11,763 nucleotides of DNA, from positions 1-11,763 of the forward strand of contig DAWO01000032.1 of NCBI GenBank assembly GCA_002509485.1, written 5' to 3'. How positions within the stretch are numbered: the first letter of the stretch is position 1; the number at the start of each line of letters is the position of its first letter. Position numbers and translations under genes: made by a program. Origin of the DNA: Methanolinea sp. UBA477. Lineage in GTDB: Archaea > Halobacteriota > Methanomicrobia > Methanomicrobiales > Methanospirillaceae. Shown here piece after piece: positions 1 through 6,108 of this stretch. Below the pieces are notes generated by a model. It saw nothing but the letters and a program-made list of their open reading frames with translations. It was not told where the DNA came from and did not search any database.

Positions 1-1241
1 CCCATGGTCCCAAGGCCGCCCGAGGTGATCCAGGTCCGGGGCTTCTTAAAGCAGAAATACTGGGCGGTCCACATCTGGTTCTGGCCCACCTCGCTCACGA
101 TGGTGCCTTCGCCGTCAAGGAGCTCACTCAACTTCTGGATCACGTACTGCGGCCGGAGCACACCGTCGCTCCTGTACTGCAACGGGTACTTCTCCTTCCA
201 TGTCTTGATCCGTGCATTCCACTTCTGGTAACGGGGCGCCTTCTTGATCCGTGCGATCATCTCCTGGAGCACGGACTTCACATCGCCGACAATCGGCACG
301 TCCACTCTCTTGTTCTTCCCGATCTCGGCCGGATCGATATCGATATGGATGATCCGTGCATGGGGTGCGAACGTATCGAGCTTGCCCGTCACCCGGTCGT
401 CGAACCGGGCCCCTATCGCAACCAGGAGGTCGCTCTCGGTCACCGCGTAGTTGGCGTACTGGGTCCCGTGCATGCCGAGCATCCCGAGAGAGAGGGGATG
501 ATCACAGGGAATCCCCCCAAGTCCCATCAGAGTGCAGGTGACCGGGACCGAAAGTCTCTCTGCAAGTTCCATCAGTTCCGCTGATGCATTCGAGGCAATC
601 ACCCCGCCTCCCGCGTAGATGAGAGGCCGCTCAGCCTCAAGGAGCATCTCCACCGCCTTCTCGATCTGCCGTGCATGTCCCCGGACCGTCGGCTGGTAAC
701 CCCGCAGCATGACGGGTTCATCTTCAGGATACTCATACTCGATCTCCCCGGTGCTCACGTCTTTGGGGAGATCGATCAGGACAGGACCCTGTCGCCCTGT
801 TCCGGCGATATAGAATGCCTCCCTGATTACGTGGCCCAGGTCCTGGGTCCTCTTGACCAGGTAGTTGTGCTTCGTGATCGGCAGCGTGATGCCGGTTATG
901 TCGGATTCCTGGAATGCATCGTTTCCCAGCAGATTGGTGGGAACCTGGCCGGTTATCGCAACCATGGGGACAGAGTCCATGTATGCCGTCGCAATTCCTG
1001 TCACCAGGTTGCATGCTCCCGGCCCGGATGTGGCCAGGCATACCCCCACCCTGCCGCTGGCACGGGCATACCCGTCAGCGGCATGTGCTGCTGCCTGTTC
1101 ATGCCGTACAAGGATGTGCTGCAGGTCTGAATTGTATAGTTCATCATATACAGGCAGTACGACACCACCGGGATATCCGAAAATGGTCTCGACTCCTTCG
1201 TGCTGCAGTCCTTCAATCAGGATTTTTGCTCCGGTTTTCAT
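1..1241 (-). CDS. ilvB: Acetolactate synthase large subunit, 3' end cut by window edge
   Basis: This is the catalytic subunit of acetolactate (acetohydroxyacid) synthase, a ThDP- and FAD-dependent enzyme that condenses two pyruvates, or pyruvate with 2-oxobutyrate, in valine/leucine/isoleucine synthesis. I translated 413 codons from the ATG at 1241; the family is usually about 560 residues, so the C-terminal ThDP/Mg-binding domain lies mostly beyond position 1. Visible marks are FGYPGG (21-26), RHEQAAAHAADGYAR (46-60) with the catalytic Glu48, ATSGPGACNLVTGIATAYMD (70-89), the QESDITG segment (111-117), GARFDDRVTGK (277-287) of the central FAD-binding domain, and SEVGQNQMW (383-391). A purine-rich GAGGGAAGAGG precedes the ATG. 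The start lies inside the 3' end of the upstream cimA/leuA gene (29-bp overlap), so the two are probably co-transcribed and translationally coupled. The regulatory subunit ilvN would be expected past the left edge; that is inference. Confidence 0.97.
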   Translation of the reverse strand, partial: MKTGAKILIEGLQHEGVETIFGYPGGVVLPVYDELYNSDLQHILVRHEQAAAHAADGYARASGRVGVCLATSGPGACNLVTGIATAYMDSVPMVAITGQVPTNLLGNDAFQESDITGITLPITKHNYLVKRTQDLGHVIREAFYIAGTGRQGPVLIDLPKDVSTGEIEYEYPEDEPVMLRGYQPTVRGHARQIEKAVEMLLEAERPLIYAGGGVIASNASAELMELAERLSVPVTCTLMGLGGIPCDHPLSLGMLGMHGTQYANYAVTESDLLVAIGARFDDRVTGKLDTFAPHARIIHIDIDPAEIGKNKRVDVPIVGDVKSVLQEMIARIKKAPRYQKWNARIKTWKEKYPLQYRSDGVLRPQYVIQKLSELLDGEGTIVSEVGQNQMWTAQYFCFKKPRTWITSGGLGTM

Positions 1242-2700
1242 CCTCTTCCCTCAACAATCTGTTCATGCCGGCGATGACCGCTTCCACACTTGCCATGATA
1301 ATATCGGTCCTGGCGCCGCGAGACGTAATTATCTCTCCATCTTTACTTAATCTTACCGTTACGTCGACCAATGCATCGGTTCCTCCGTGTATGGCATCGA
1401 CATGGTATTCCTCGAGCCTGATGTCAGCCACTGCCGCAACCGACCGTCGGAGCGCCTCCATGGCCGCATCCACGGGCCCTGTTCCGGTTGCCGCACCGGT
1501 GATCTCCTCGTCCCTGACAAGGAGGGTGACCGATGCCGTCGGTATGACATTGGACCCGCTCACCACGGTAAACTGCCTCATCTTCAGGACTGGACGACAC
1601 TCGATGGCCATGACCGCCTCGGTGACCGCCATCATGTCCGCATCGGTTATCCGCATCCCCCGGTCGCCAAGGTCCTTGATCCGTTTCAGGATCTCCTGCA
1701 ATTGGGTCTTGTCGGGGTAATAGTTCATCTCGTTCAGGGCGGCCTCGACTGCGGCCTTGCCCGAATGCTTGCCGAGCAGTATCCTCCGTCTTCTCCCGAT
1801 CGTCTCCGGTCTCACAGGCTCGTATGTGCTTGGCTCCCTGAGGACACCGTGGGCATGGATGCCGGACTCATGGGTGAATGCCATCTCACCGACAATCGCC
1901 TTGTTGGTGGGGAGGGGAATGTCTGTCAGCCTTGAGACCACCGACGAGAGCTGGTAGATCTGATCTTTCCGGATCCCGGTCTGATACCCGTACAGCACCT
2001 CGAGCGCCATGACCAGTTCTTCAAACGGGGTATTTCCTGCCCTCTCCCCGAGGCCGTTCACCGTTGCGTGTGCACAGGTCGCCCCGGCCCTGAGCGCCGC
2101 CATTGTGTTGGCGAGCGAGAAACCGAGGTCATCATGGCAGTGGATCGAGAGCGGGGCGATACAGAGAGGCGGGATGATCTCGGCGACCCGTTCGGGTGTC
2201 AAAAGCCCGACGGTATCGCAGAAACAGAGCCTGTCGGCACCCACCTCAAGCCCACCCGAATAGACGTCGAACAAAAACCCGGGATCGGCCCTTGATGCGT
2301 CTTCTCCGGAGAGCTCGACGATAAGGCCTCTCTCCTTCGCGTACTCGACTGCCGTGAATGCCATGGTGCAGATATCGGCCCTTGTCTTCCGCATCTTCTT
2401 CTCGATGTGGAGGTCGCTTACGGGCACCACCAGGTGTACGGAATCGGCACCATAATCCGCGGCATAATCGATGTCGCCTTTCACTGCACGCACATAGGTA
2501 CAGATCTCGGCAGAGAGCCCTGCGTCCGAGATGATCCTGATTGCCTGGCGCTCGCCTTCGGATGCTGCCGCAGAACCGACTTCGATCACGTCGACGCCGA
2601 TCTCTGCCAACCTGGTTGCGATCTCGAGTTTATCGGTGGGCTTTAGGGAGACGCCCGGTGTCTGTTCTCCGTCTCTCAACGTAGTGTCAAAAAAGCGAAT
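1213..2700 (-). CDS. cimA: (R)-citramalate synthase / 2-isopropylmalate synthase family protein
   Basis: This enzyme of the alpha-isopropylmalate/homocitrate synthase family (DRE-TIM metallolyase) condenses acetyl-CoA with a 2-oxo acid. It resembles the methanogen CimA (pyruvate to citramalate, isoleucine route) more than AksA, but LeuA cannot be excluded. Numbering from the TTG at 2679, I see LRDGEQTPG at the N-terminus, the metal ligands HCH (180-182), NGLGERAGN (208-216), HESGIHAHG (270-278), LLGKHSGKAA (301-310) and a C-terminal LeuA-type regulatory domain (about 365-478) with GTGPVDAA and GGTDALVDV. The start is problematic. TTG 2679 is the first standard start in frame, yet the conserved IRFFDTT lies just upstream in the same frame (2680-2700), and the frame stays open to a TGA at 2725-2727. 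I place the 5' limit at the ATT at 2700 provisionally. An ATG at 2728 with a GGTGG site is in another frame. It is followed by ilvB, overlapping it by 29 bp. Confidence 0.9.
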   Translation of the reverse strand: MRFFDTTLRDGEQTPGVSLKPTDKLEIATRLAEIGVDVIEVGSAAASEGERQAIRIISDAGLSAEICTYVRAVKGDIDYAADYGADSVHLVVPVSDLHIEKKMRKTRADICTMAFTAVEYAKERGLIVELSGEDASRADPGFLFDVYSGGLEVGADRLCFCDTVGLLTPERVAEIIPPLCIAPLSIHCHDDLGFSLANTMAALRAGATCAHATVNGLGERAGNTPFEELVMALEVLYGYQTGIRKDQIYQLSSVVSRLTDIPLPTNKAIVGEMAFTHESGIHAHGVLREPSTYEPVRPETIGRRRRILLGKHSGKAAVEAALNEMNYYPDKTQLQEILKRIKDLGDRGMRITDADMMAVTEAVMAIECRPVLKMRQFTVVSGSNVIPTASVTLLVRDEEITGAATGTGPVDAAMEALRRSVAAVADIRLEEYHVDAIHGGTDALVDVTVRLSKDGEIITSRGARTDIIMASVEAVIAGMNRLLREEDENRSKNPD

Positions 2701-2706
2701 CTTTTC

Positions 2707-2749
2707 AGTGAATAAAACGATCTGTCATGGAAGTTCCACCACGGTACAT
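2707..2749 (-). other. Ribosome-binding site and short out-of-frame reading frame ahead of cimA
   Basis: Two in-frame ATGs at 2749 and 2728 open a frame that ends at a TGA (2705-2707), giving MYRGGTSMTDRFIH or MTDRFIH. A GGTGG sequence (about 2734-2738) sits at ribosome-binding distance from the ATG at 2728. The stop lies about 4 nt before the ATT at 2700 that begins the conserved cimA frame. This could be a leader peptide with reinitiation, or the true cimA start separated from its gene by a one-base frame change. The peptide is not rich in Ile, Leu or Val, so classical attenuation is unlikely. Confidence 0.4.
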
Positions 2750-2764
2750 ACTGGTTTTGGAGAC

Positions 2765-2774
2765 TATTTAAAAT
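2765..2774 (-). promoter_or_regulatory. TATA box of the cimA-ilvB operon
   Basis: On the minus strand the sequence reads ATTTTAAATA, preceded by GCGG. It fits the archaeal TATA consensus and is the best match in this gap. Transcription would be expected to begin about 25 nt downstream, near 2740-2745, just before the GGTGG site and the ATG at 2728. This placement argues that the ATG at 2728 was the original translation start. Confidence 0.6.
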
Positions 2775-2821
2775 CCGCTGTCAACAAAAGCCCGTGGGTG
2801 GCTGATTCCGGCCCCCCGCAC

Positions 2822-2838
2822 CAGGAGATAATCTCCTG
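2822..2838. repeat. Perfect 17-bp palindrome upstream of the cimA promoter
   Basis: The sequence CAGGAGAT-A-ATCTCCTG is a perfect inverted repeat with 8-bp arms and a single central base. It lies between the stop codon of the DUF4013 gene (2851) and the cimA TATA box (about 2770), about 50 bp upstream of the latter. It could be an operator for a dimeric regulator of the cimA-ilvB operon. It is less likely to be a terminator stem, because on the minus strand the T-tract comes before it rather than after. Confidence 0.45.
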
Positions 2839-2842
2839 TTCC

Positions 2843-2849
2843 AAAAAAA
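2843..2849 (-). terminator. T-tract terminator after the DUF4013 gene
   Basis: A run of seven T on the minus strand lies one base after the TAA stop codon (2851-2853) of the upstream membrane-protein gene. Archaeal transcription commonly ends at such oligo-T tracts without needing a hairpin. It would separate the DUF4013 transcript from the cimA operon, which has its own TATA box further on. Confidence 0.45.
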
Positions 2850-2850
2850 G

Positions 2851-3528
2851 TTATACTTTTTCTACAGGCACAACCTCGCCGCCGCTCTCGTACAGGAGAG
2901 CCAGGTAGCGGGCCTCGAATATGATGAATGGCACCATGAGGAAGAGGTAGATCAGCCAGCCGATGAACGGGATTGACATGAGGAGTCCCAGGACCATTGC
3001 AATGATGAAAACGACGATCCAGAGCACGATAAGGGCGATGATGTAGCTTCCCCAGCCGATGGCCCGGATCTTTGCCAGGATCGCACTGAAGTTGAATGCC
3101 TCGCCGAACCGCTCCGTCCGTGCCATGCGGATGACCCCGATGATGGAGAAGAGGCCGATGATGAAGGCTACGATTACGAGGATGATGATGCCCACCGCCA
3201 TCGCAGCAAATGCGCCCATCATAGCTGCTGATGACATATCACTCATCAGCGTCAGGACGGATCCTCCGATTACCACGATGGCAAGGATGATGACCGGGAT
3301 TGCCCAGATAATCTGTGCAACGAGCAGTTTCAGCCCATCGATGAAGAGTTTTCCCCAGTGTTCAAGTTCGGGAGCCGGTTTCTTCCCCCGGTATATCTCC
3401 ATGGTATACCCGAGTATCAGGGGGAATATGATGGTCGAGATTATGAGAAGGATCCACTTGACCCATTTACCCCAGACTGCTTCCTTGGCATACTCTAAAG
3501 AGTCGCCCAGACTTTTTCCGATTTCCAT
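2851..3528 (-). CDS. DUF4013 family membrane protein (short paralogue)
   Basis: This is a 225-residue integral membrane protein of a family (DUF4013) with no established function. I count about five hydrophobic spans, near residues 24-42, 63-92, 103-133, 160-183 and 184-207. Motifs shared with the next gene upstream (3664-4467) are GYTMEIYRGK (40-49), IGVIRMARTERFGEAFNF (130-147), IGWGSYI, SIPFIGW and ARYLALLYES (206-215), so the two are paralogues. I chose ATG 3528 because AGAGTGAT just upstream looks like its ribosome-binding site; a GTG at 3537 would add three residues. Compared with its neighbour it lacks about 41 residues holding one membrane segment between the first span and the IYRG motif. 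It is flanked by amino-acid and purine biosynthesis genes, but nothing in the sequence links it to them. Confidence 0.88.
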   Translation of the reverse strand: MEIGKSLGDSLEYAKEAVWGKWVKWILLIISTIIFPLILGYTMEIYRGKKPAPELEHWGKLFIDGLKLLVAQIIWAIPVIILAIVVIGGSVLTLMSDMSSAAMMGAFAAMAVGIIILVIVAFIIGLFSIIGVIRMARTERFGEAFNFSAILAKIRAIGWGSYIIALIVLWIVVFIIAMVLGLLMSIPFIGWLIYLFLMVPFIIFEARYLALLYESGGEVVPVEKV

Positions 3529-3569
3529 AACAATCACTCTTATATGCCTATTGGTAAGCAGATGGAGTT

Positions 3570-3576
3570 AAAAAAA
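3570..3576 (-). terminator. T-tract between the two DUF4013 genes
   Basis: Seven T on the minus strand lie about 90 nt after the stop codon of the longer DUF4013 gene and about 40 nt before the start of the shorter one. It may end or attenuate the purH-DUF4013 transcript. The 135-bp gap (3529-3663) shows no strong separate TATA box; GTTAAAGG near 3585 is the only weak candidate. Confidence 0.3.
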
Positions 3577-3663
3577 TCTTCCTTTAACAAGGATTCCGGC
3601 CTGATCCAGGATCTCCAGGAAACAGAGCCGTCATTCAACCGGAAAAGATTTTTTGATTCGGTT

Positions 3664-4467
3664 TCATTCCGGTACAGGAGCCTTCGAACCGGGTGGTTCT
3701 TCCTGTGAATCATATACAAGAGTGATGTACCTCGCCGAGAAGATCGACAGTACCGGGGCAAGGATCACCTGGATCACCGGACCGATGAAGGGAATGAACG
3801 CGAGAACGGTCGACACGAGTATAACGATCACGAACAGGATGATGACTGCGACGATATAGGGGCCCCACCCGATCCTGCCGATGGTATCCCGGATCTCGGT
3901 GAAGTTGAATGCTTCACGAATTTTTCCCGTGCGGGCAAACCTGACAACCCCGATAAAGAGAAAGAGCGTGAGGAGGAATCCGACCACGAGGGCGGTGATA
4001 ATCCCTGCTATGGCGCCGCCGAGCAGCGCAAAGATATTGCTCATGTCGGGGCCTGCTGAAAGTGAGGCCAGTATCAGGGCACCCATCGAGACGAAAAGGA
4101 TGAGCAGGACCGGGATCGCGTAGATGATTGTGATGACAAGATACCGTATTCCGTCGGAGAAAAGCCCCAAAAAATTCTCTACTGCAGGTAGCGGGTCCTC
4201 GCCCCGGTAAATCCGGATCATGTATCCCTGGTAGAACGAACCGAGTATGGCTGCAAGGATGCATGCGACAGCAATCCCTCCGACGAAGAGTGGAATATTG
4301 GGCGCTGCACCAGCCATCAGGGATATCATCACGAATACAAAGATTACTCCGATCGGTATTGCAGGCAGGAGTGCAAGGATGACCAGGAGGATCCAGGTTC
4401 CCAGGTTCCCGACCAGTCCGTCTTTTGTGTACCCGAACGATTCATCGATTATTTTTCCATAATCCAT
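3664..4467 (-). CDS. DUF4013 family membrane protein (long paralogue)
   Basis: This is a 267-residue integral membrane protein of the DUF4013 family, function unknown. About six hydrophobic spans are visible, near residues 23-50, 58-82, 107-135, 145-175, 203-225 and 228-245. The C-terminal tail is short, polar and Pro/Glu-rich. Motifs shared with the adjacent shorter paralogue are GYMIRIYRGE (81-90), IGVVRFARTGKIREAFNF (172-189), IGWGPYI, FIPFIGP and ARYITLVYDS (245-254). The ATG at 4467 is well supported by a GGAGGT ribosome-binding site about 10 nt upstream. The start is only 33 bp after the purH stop codon with no promoter visible between, so it is probably co-transcribed with purH. Whether that reflects shared function is not evident. 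Confidence 0.9.
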   Translation of the reverse strand: MDYGKIIDESFGYTKDGLVGNLGTWILLVILALLPAIPIGVIFVFVMISLMAGAAPNIPLFVGGIAVACILAAILGSFYQGYMIRIYRGEDPLPAVENFLGLFSDGIRYLVITIIYAIPVLLILFVSMGALILASLSAGPDMSNIFALLGGAIAGIITALVVGFLLTLFLFIGVVRFARTGKIREAFNFTEIRDTIGRIGWGPYIVAVIILFVIVILVSTVLAFIPFIGPVIQVILAPVLSIFSARYITLVYDSQEEPPGSKAPVPE

Positions 4468-4500
4468 TGACGTGTAACCTCCAGATTGTATCCCATTATC

Positions 4501-5985
4501 TCAATGCCGGAAGTACCGGATGCCGGTGAACACCATCGCCATGTTTGCTGCATTCGCCGCGTCTATGACCTCCTGGTCTCGGATCGATCCCCCGGGCTGG
4601 ACGAGGGCTGTCGCACCTGCCGCTGCAGCGACTTCGAGGGTGTCCGGGAACGGCAGGAATGCGTCGGAGGCGACTGCCGAGCCCTCGAGCGAATAGAGGG
4701 ATTTGTCGATGGCAATCTTTGCCGCATCGACCCTGCTCATCTGGCCGGCTCCGATCCCGAGCGTCCGTTCCTGGTCCGCGAAGATTATCGTGTTGCTGCG
4801 GGTGTGCTTGCAGACCTTCCAGGCAAGCGTTAACGCTTTCAACTCGGCCGGTGTCGCATCCCTGTCGGTCACCACCTGCCAGTTCTCCCTGTATGGGGGG
4901 GTATGCTGGACGAGCACACCGCCGTCGATCGTGCGTATCTCGTGCTCTTTTGGTGCGGTCTGCAATTCGAGCACTCTCATGTTCTCCTTCTTCTTCATGA
5001 TCGCGAGGGCGTCGGGCGAAAACCCCGGGGCACAGACCACTTCTACGAAGGTCGACGTGATCTCGTCTGCCAGGGCGCTGTCCACGGGCCTGTTGAGCGC
5101 GATGACCGATCCATAGGCAGATATGGGATCCACGTCCCTGGCCTTCACGTACGCCCCGAGAAGGGATTCGCCAACAGCTGCTCCGCAGGGGTTGTTATGC
5201 TTGACAATCACCGCGGCGCACTCCTCAAATTCAGAGAGAAGGCCCACGGCGGCATTGAGGTCAAGGTAGTTGTTGTATGACATCTCCTTTCCCTGGATCG
5301 GTTTCTGGAGCGCTACCCCGCCGGACCCATAGACCGCTGCCCGCTGGTGCGGGTTCTCTCCGTACCGGAGTGTTCGCCCGTGTATGAACTGCCTCGTGTA
5401 GACCTCGGGAAACTCGGAGTCCAGCGAATAGAGATGGTTGCTGATGGCGGCATCATAGGCTGCCGTCGCTGCAAAGGCCTTTCGGGCGAGTCTGAGCCTC
5501 TCCTGCTCGGAGAATCCGCCCTTCTCAAGGGCGGGCCCGACCATGCCGTAGTCATCCGGATCGACGATCACCGCCACACAGGCATGGTTCTTGGCAGCGG
5601 CCCGGATCATTGCAGGGCCACCGATATCGATGTATTCGATCAGGTCGGCCAGTTCAAGGTTCTTTTCCGCCATCTGTGAGAACGGGTAGAGGTTGACGAC
5701 CAAGAGATCGATGGGCGCAATACCCTGCTCCTGCATGACCTGGTCGTCGATACCTCTCCGGCCCAAAAGACCCCCATGAACGCGTGGATGGAGTGTTTTT
5801 ATCCTCCCGTCCATCATCTCGGGAAATCCGGTGTATGCAGCAACCTCGAAAAACCCGATGCCGGCATCACGGAGGACCCTGCCCGTGCCTCCCGAACTGA
5901 GTATCTCTATGCCGTTGTCTGCCAGGACCCTCGCGAGTTCCACGATACCCTGTTTGTCCCAAACGGAGAGGAGTGCCCTTTTCAT
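4501..5985 (-). CDS. purH: Bifunctional AICAR formyltransferase / IMP cyclohydrolase
   Basis: PurH carries out the last two steps of de novo IMP synthesis: formylation of AICAR with 10-formyl-tetrahydrofolate (or a pterin analogue) and closure of FAICAR to IMP. The 494 residues are slightly shorter than typical bacterial PurH (about 510-530). The MGS-like cyclohydrolase domain (about 1-145) shows LSSGGTGRVL (29-38) and DGRIKTLHPRVHGG (59-72). The transformylase domain shows RYGENPHQ (207-214), the catalytic Lys-His in KHNNPCG (262-268), SDAFLPF (440-446) and QPGGSIRD (463-470). SAYGSV (289-294) replaces the more usual SAFGGx. I chose ATG 5985, which gives the standard MKRALLSVWDK start; the frame stays open upstream to 6069 but the extension looks non-coding. 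Many archaea use PurP and PurO instead, so this bacterial-type enzyme was probably acquired by transfer. It is the first gene of the minus-strand group. Confidence 0.97.
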   Translation of the reverse strand: MKRALLSVWDKQGIVELARVLADNGIEILSSGGTGRVLRDAGIGFFEVAAYTGFPEMMDGRIKTLHPRVHGGLLGRRGIDDQVMQEQGIAPIDLLVVNLYPFSQMAEKNLELADLIEYIDIGGPAMIRAAAKNHACVAVIVDPDDYGMVGPALEKGGFSEQERLRLARKAFAATAAYDAAISNHLYSLDSEFPEVYTRQFIHGRTLRYGENPHQRAAVYGSGGVALQKPIQGKEMSYNNYLDLNAAVGLLSEFEECAAVIVKHNNPCGAAVGESLLGAYVKARDVDPISAYGSVIALNRPVDSALADEITSTFVEVVCAPGFSPDALAIMKKKENMRVLELQTAPKEHEIRTIDGGVLVQHTPPYRENWQVVTDRDATPAELKALTLAWKVCKHTRSNTIIFADQERTLGIGAGQMSRVDAAKIAIDKSLYSLEGSAVASDAFLPFPDTLEVAAAAGATALVQPGGSIRDQEVIDAANAANMAMVFTGIRYFRH

Positions 5986-6108
5986 AGACCAGTATATGCC
6001 ATGATATGTTATGAGCGTGATGCATCTGTCCCGACAATTCTGCAGGCCGCTGCCCTCCCCTGTTCTCAACAGTTATCTCTCTGTAGTCTCCATTACTGAC
6101 ATACTCTC
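5986..6108. promoter_or_regulatory. Divergent intergenic region between purH and the PP-loop gene
   Basis: This 123-bp gap must contain promoters for both directions. On the minus strand CATAACATATC (about 6002-6012) is a possible TATA box, close enough to the purH ATG for a very short or absent leader. On the plus strand only a weak AGTTATCTC (about 6071-6079) is seen, at leaderless distance from the ATG at 6109. TGCATCTGTCCCGACA (6021-6036) resembles TGCACCTGTCCCGCCA at 11257-11272. Confidence 0.35.

Noticed and set aside
914..1720. 268-codon plus-strand frame across the cimA/ilvB junction
   Set aside because: It is a shadow of two well-supported minus-strand genes and resembles no known protein.
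3059..3571. 170-codon plus-strand frame rich in Met, Ile, Ala and Arg opposite the short DUF4013 gene
   Set aside because: Its composition is what antisense reading of hydrophobic membrane-protein codons produces, and there are no motifs.
3540..3761. 73-codon minus-strand frame covering the end of the long DUF4013 gene and the gap after it
   Set aside because: It overlaps the real gene in another frame and has no ribosome-binding site, hydrophobic pattern or known motif.
5986..6069. 28-residue N-terminal extension of PurH from a start at 6069
   Set aside because: The extension is Cys-rich and unlike the family; MKRALLSVWDK from ATG 5985 is the standard PurH start.
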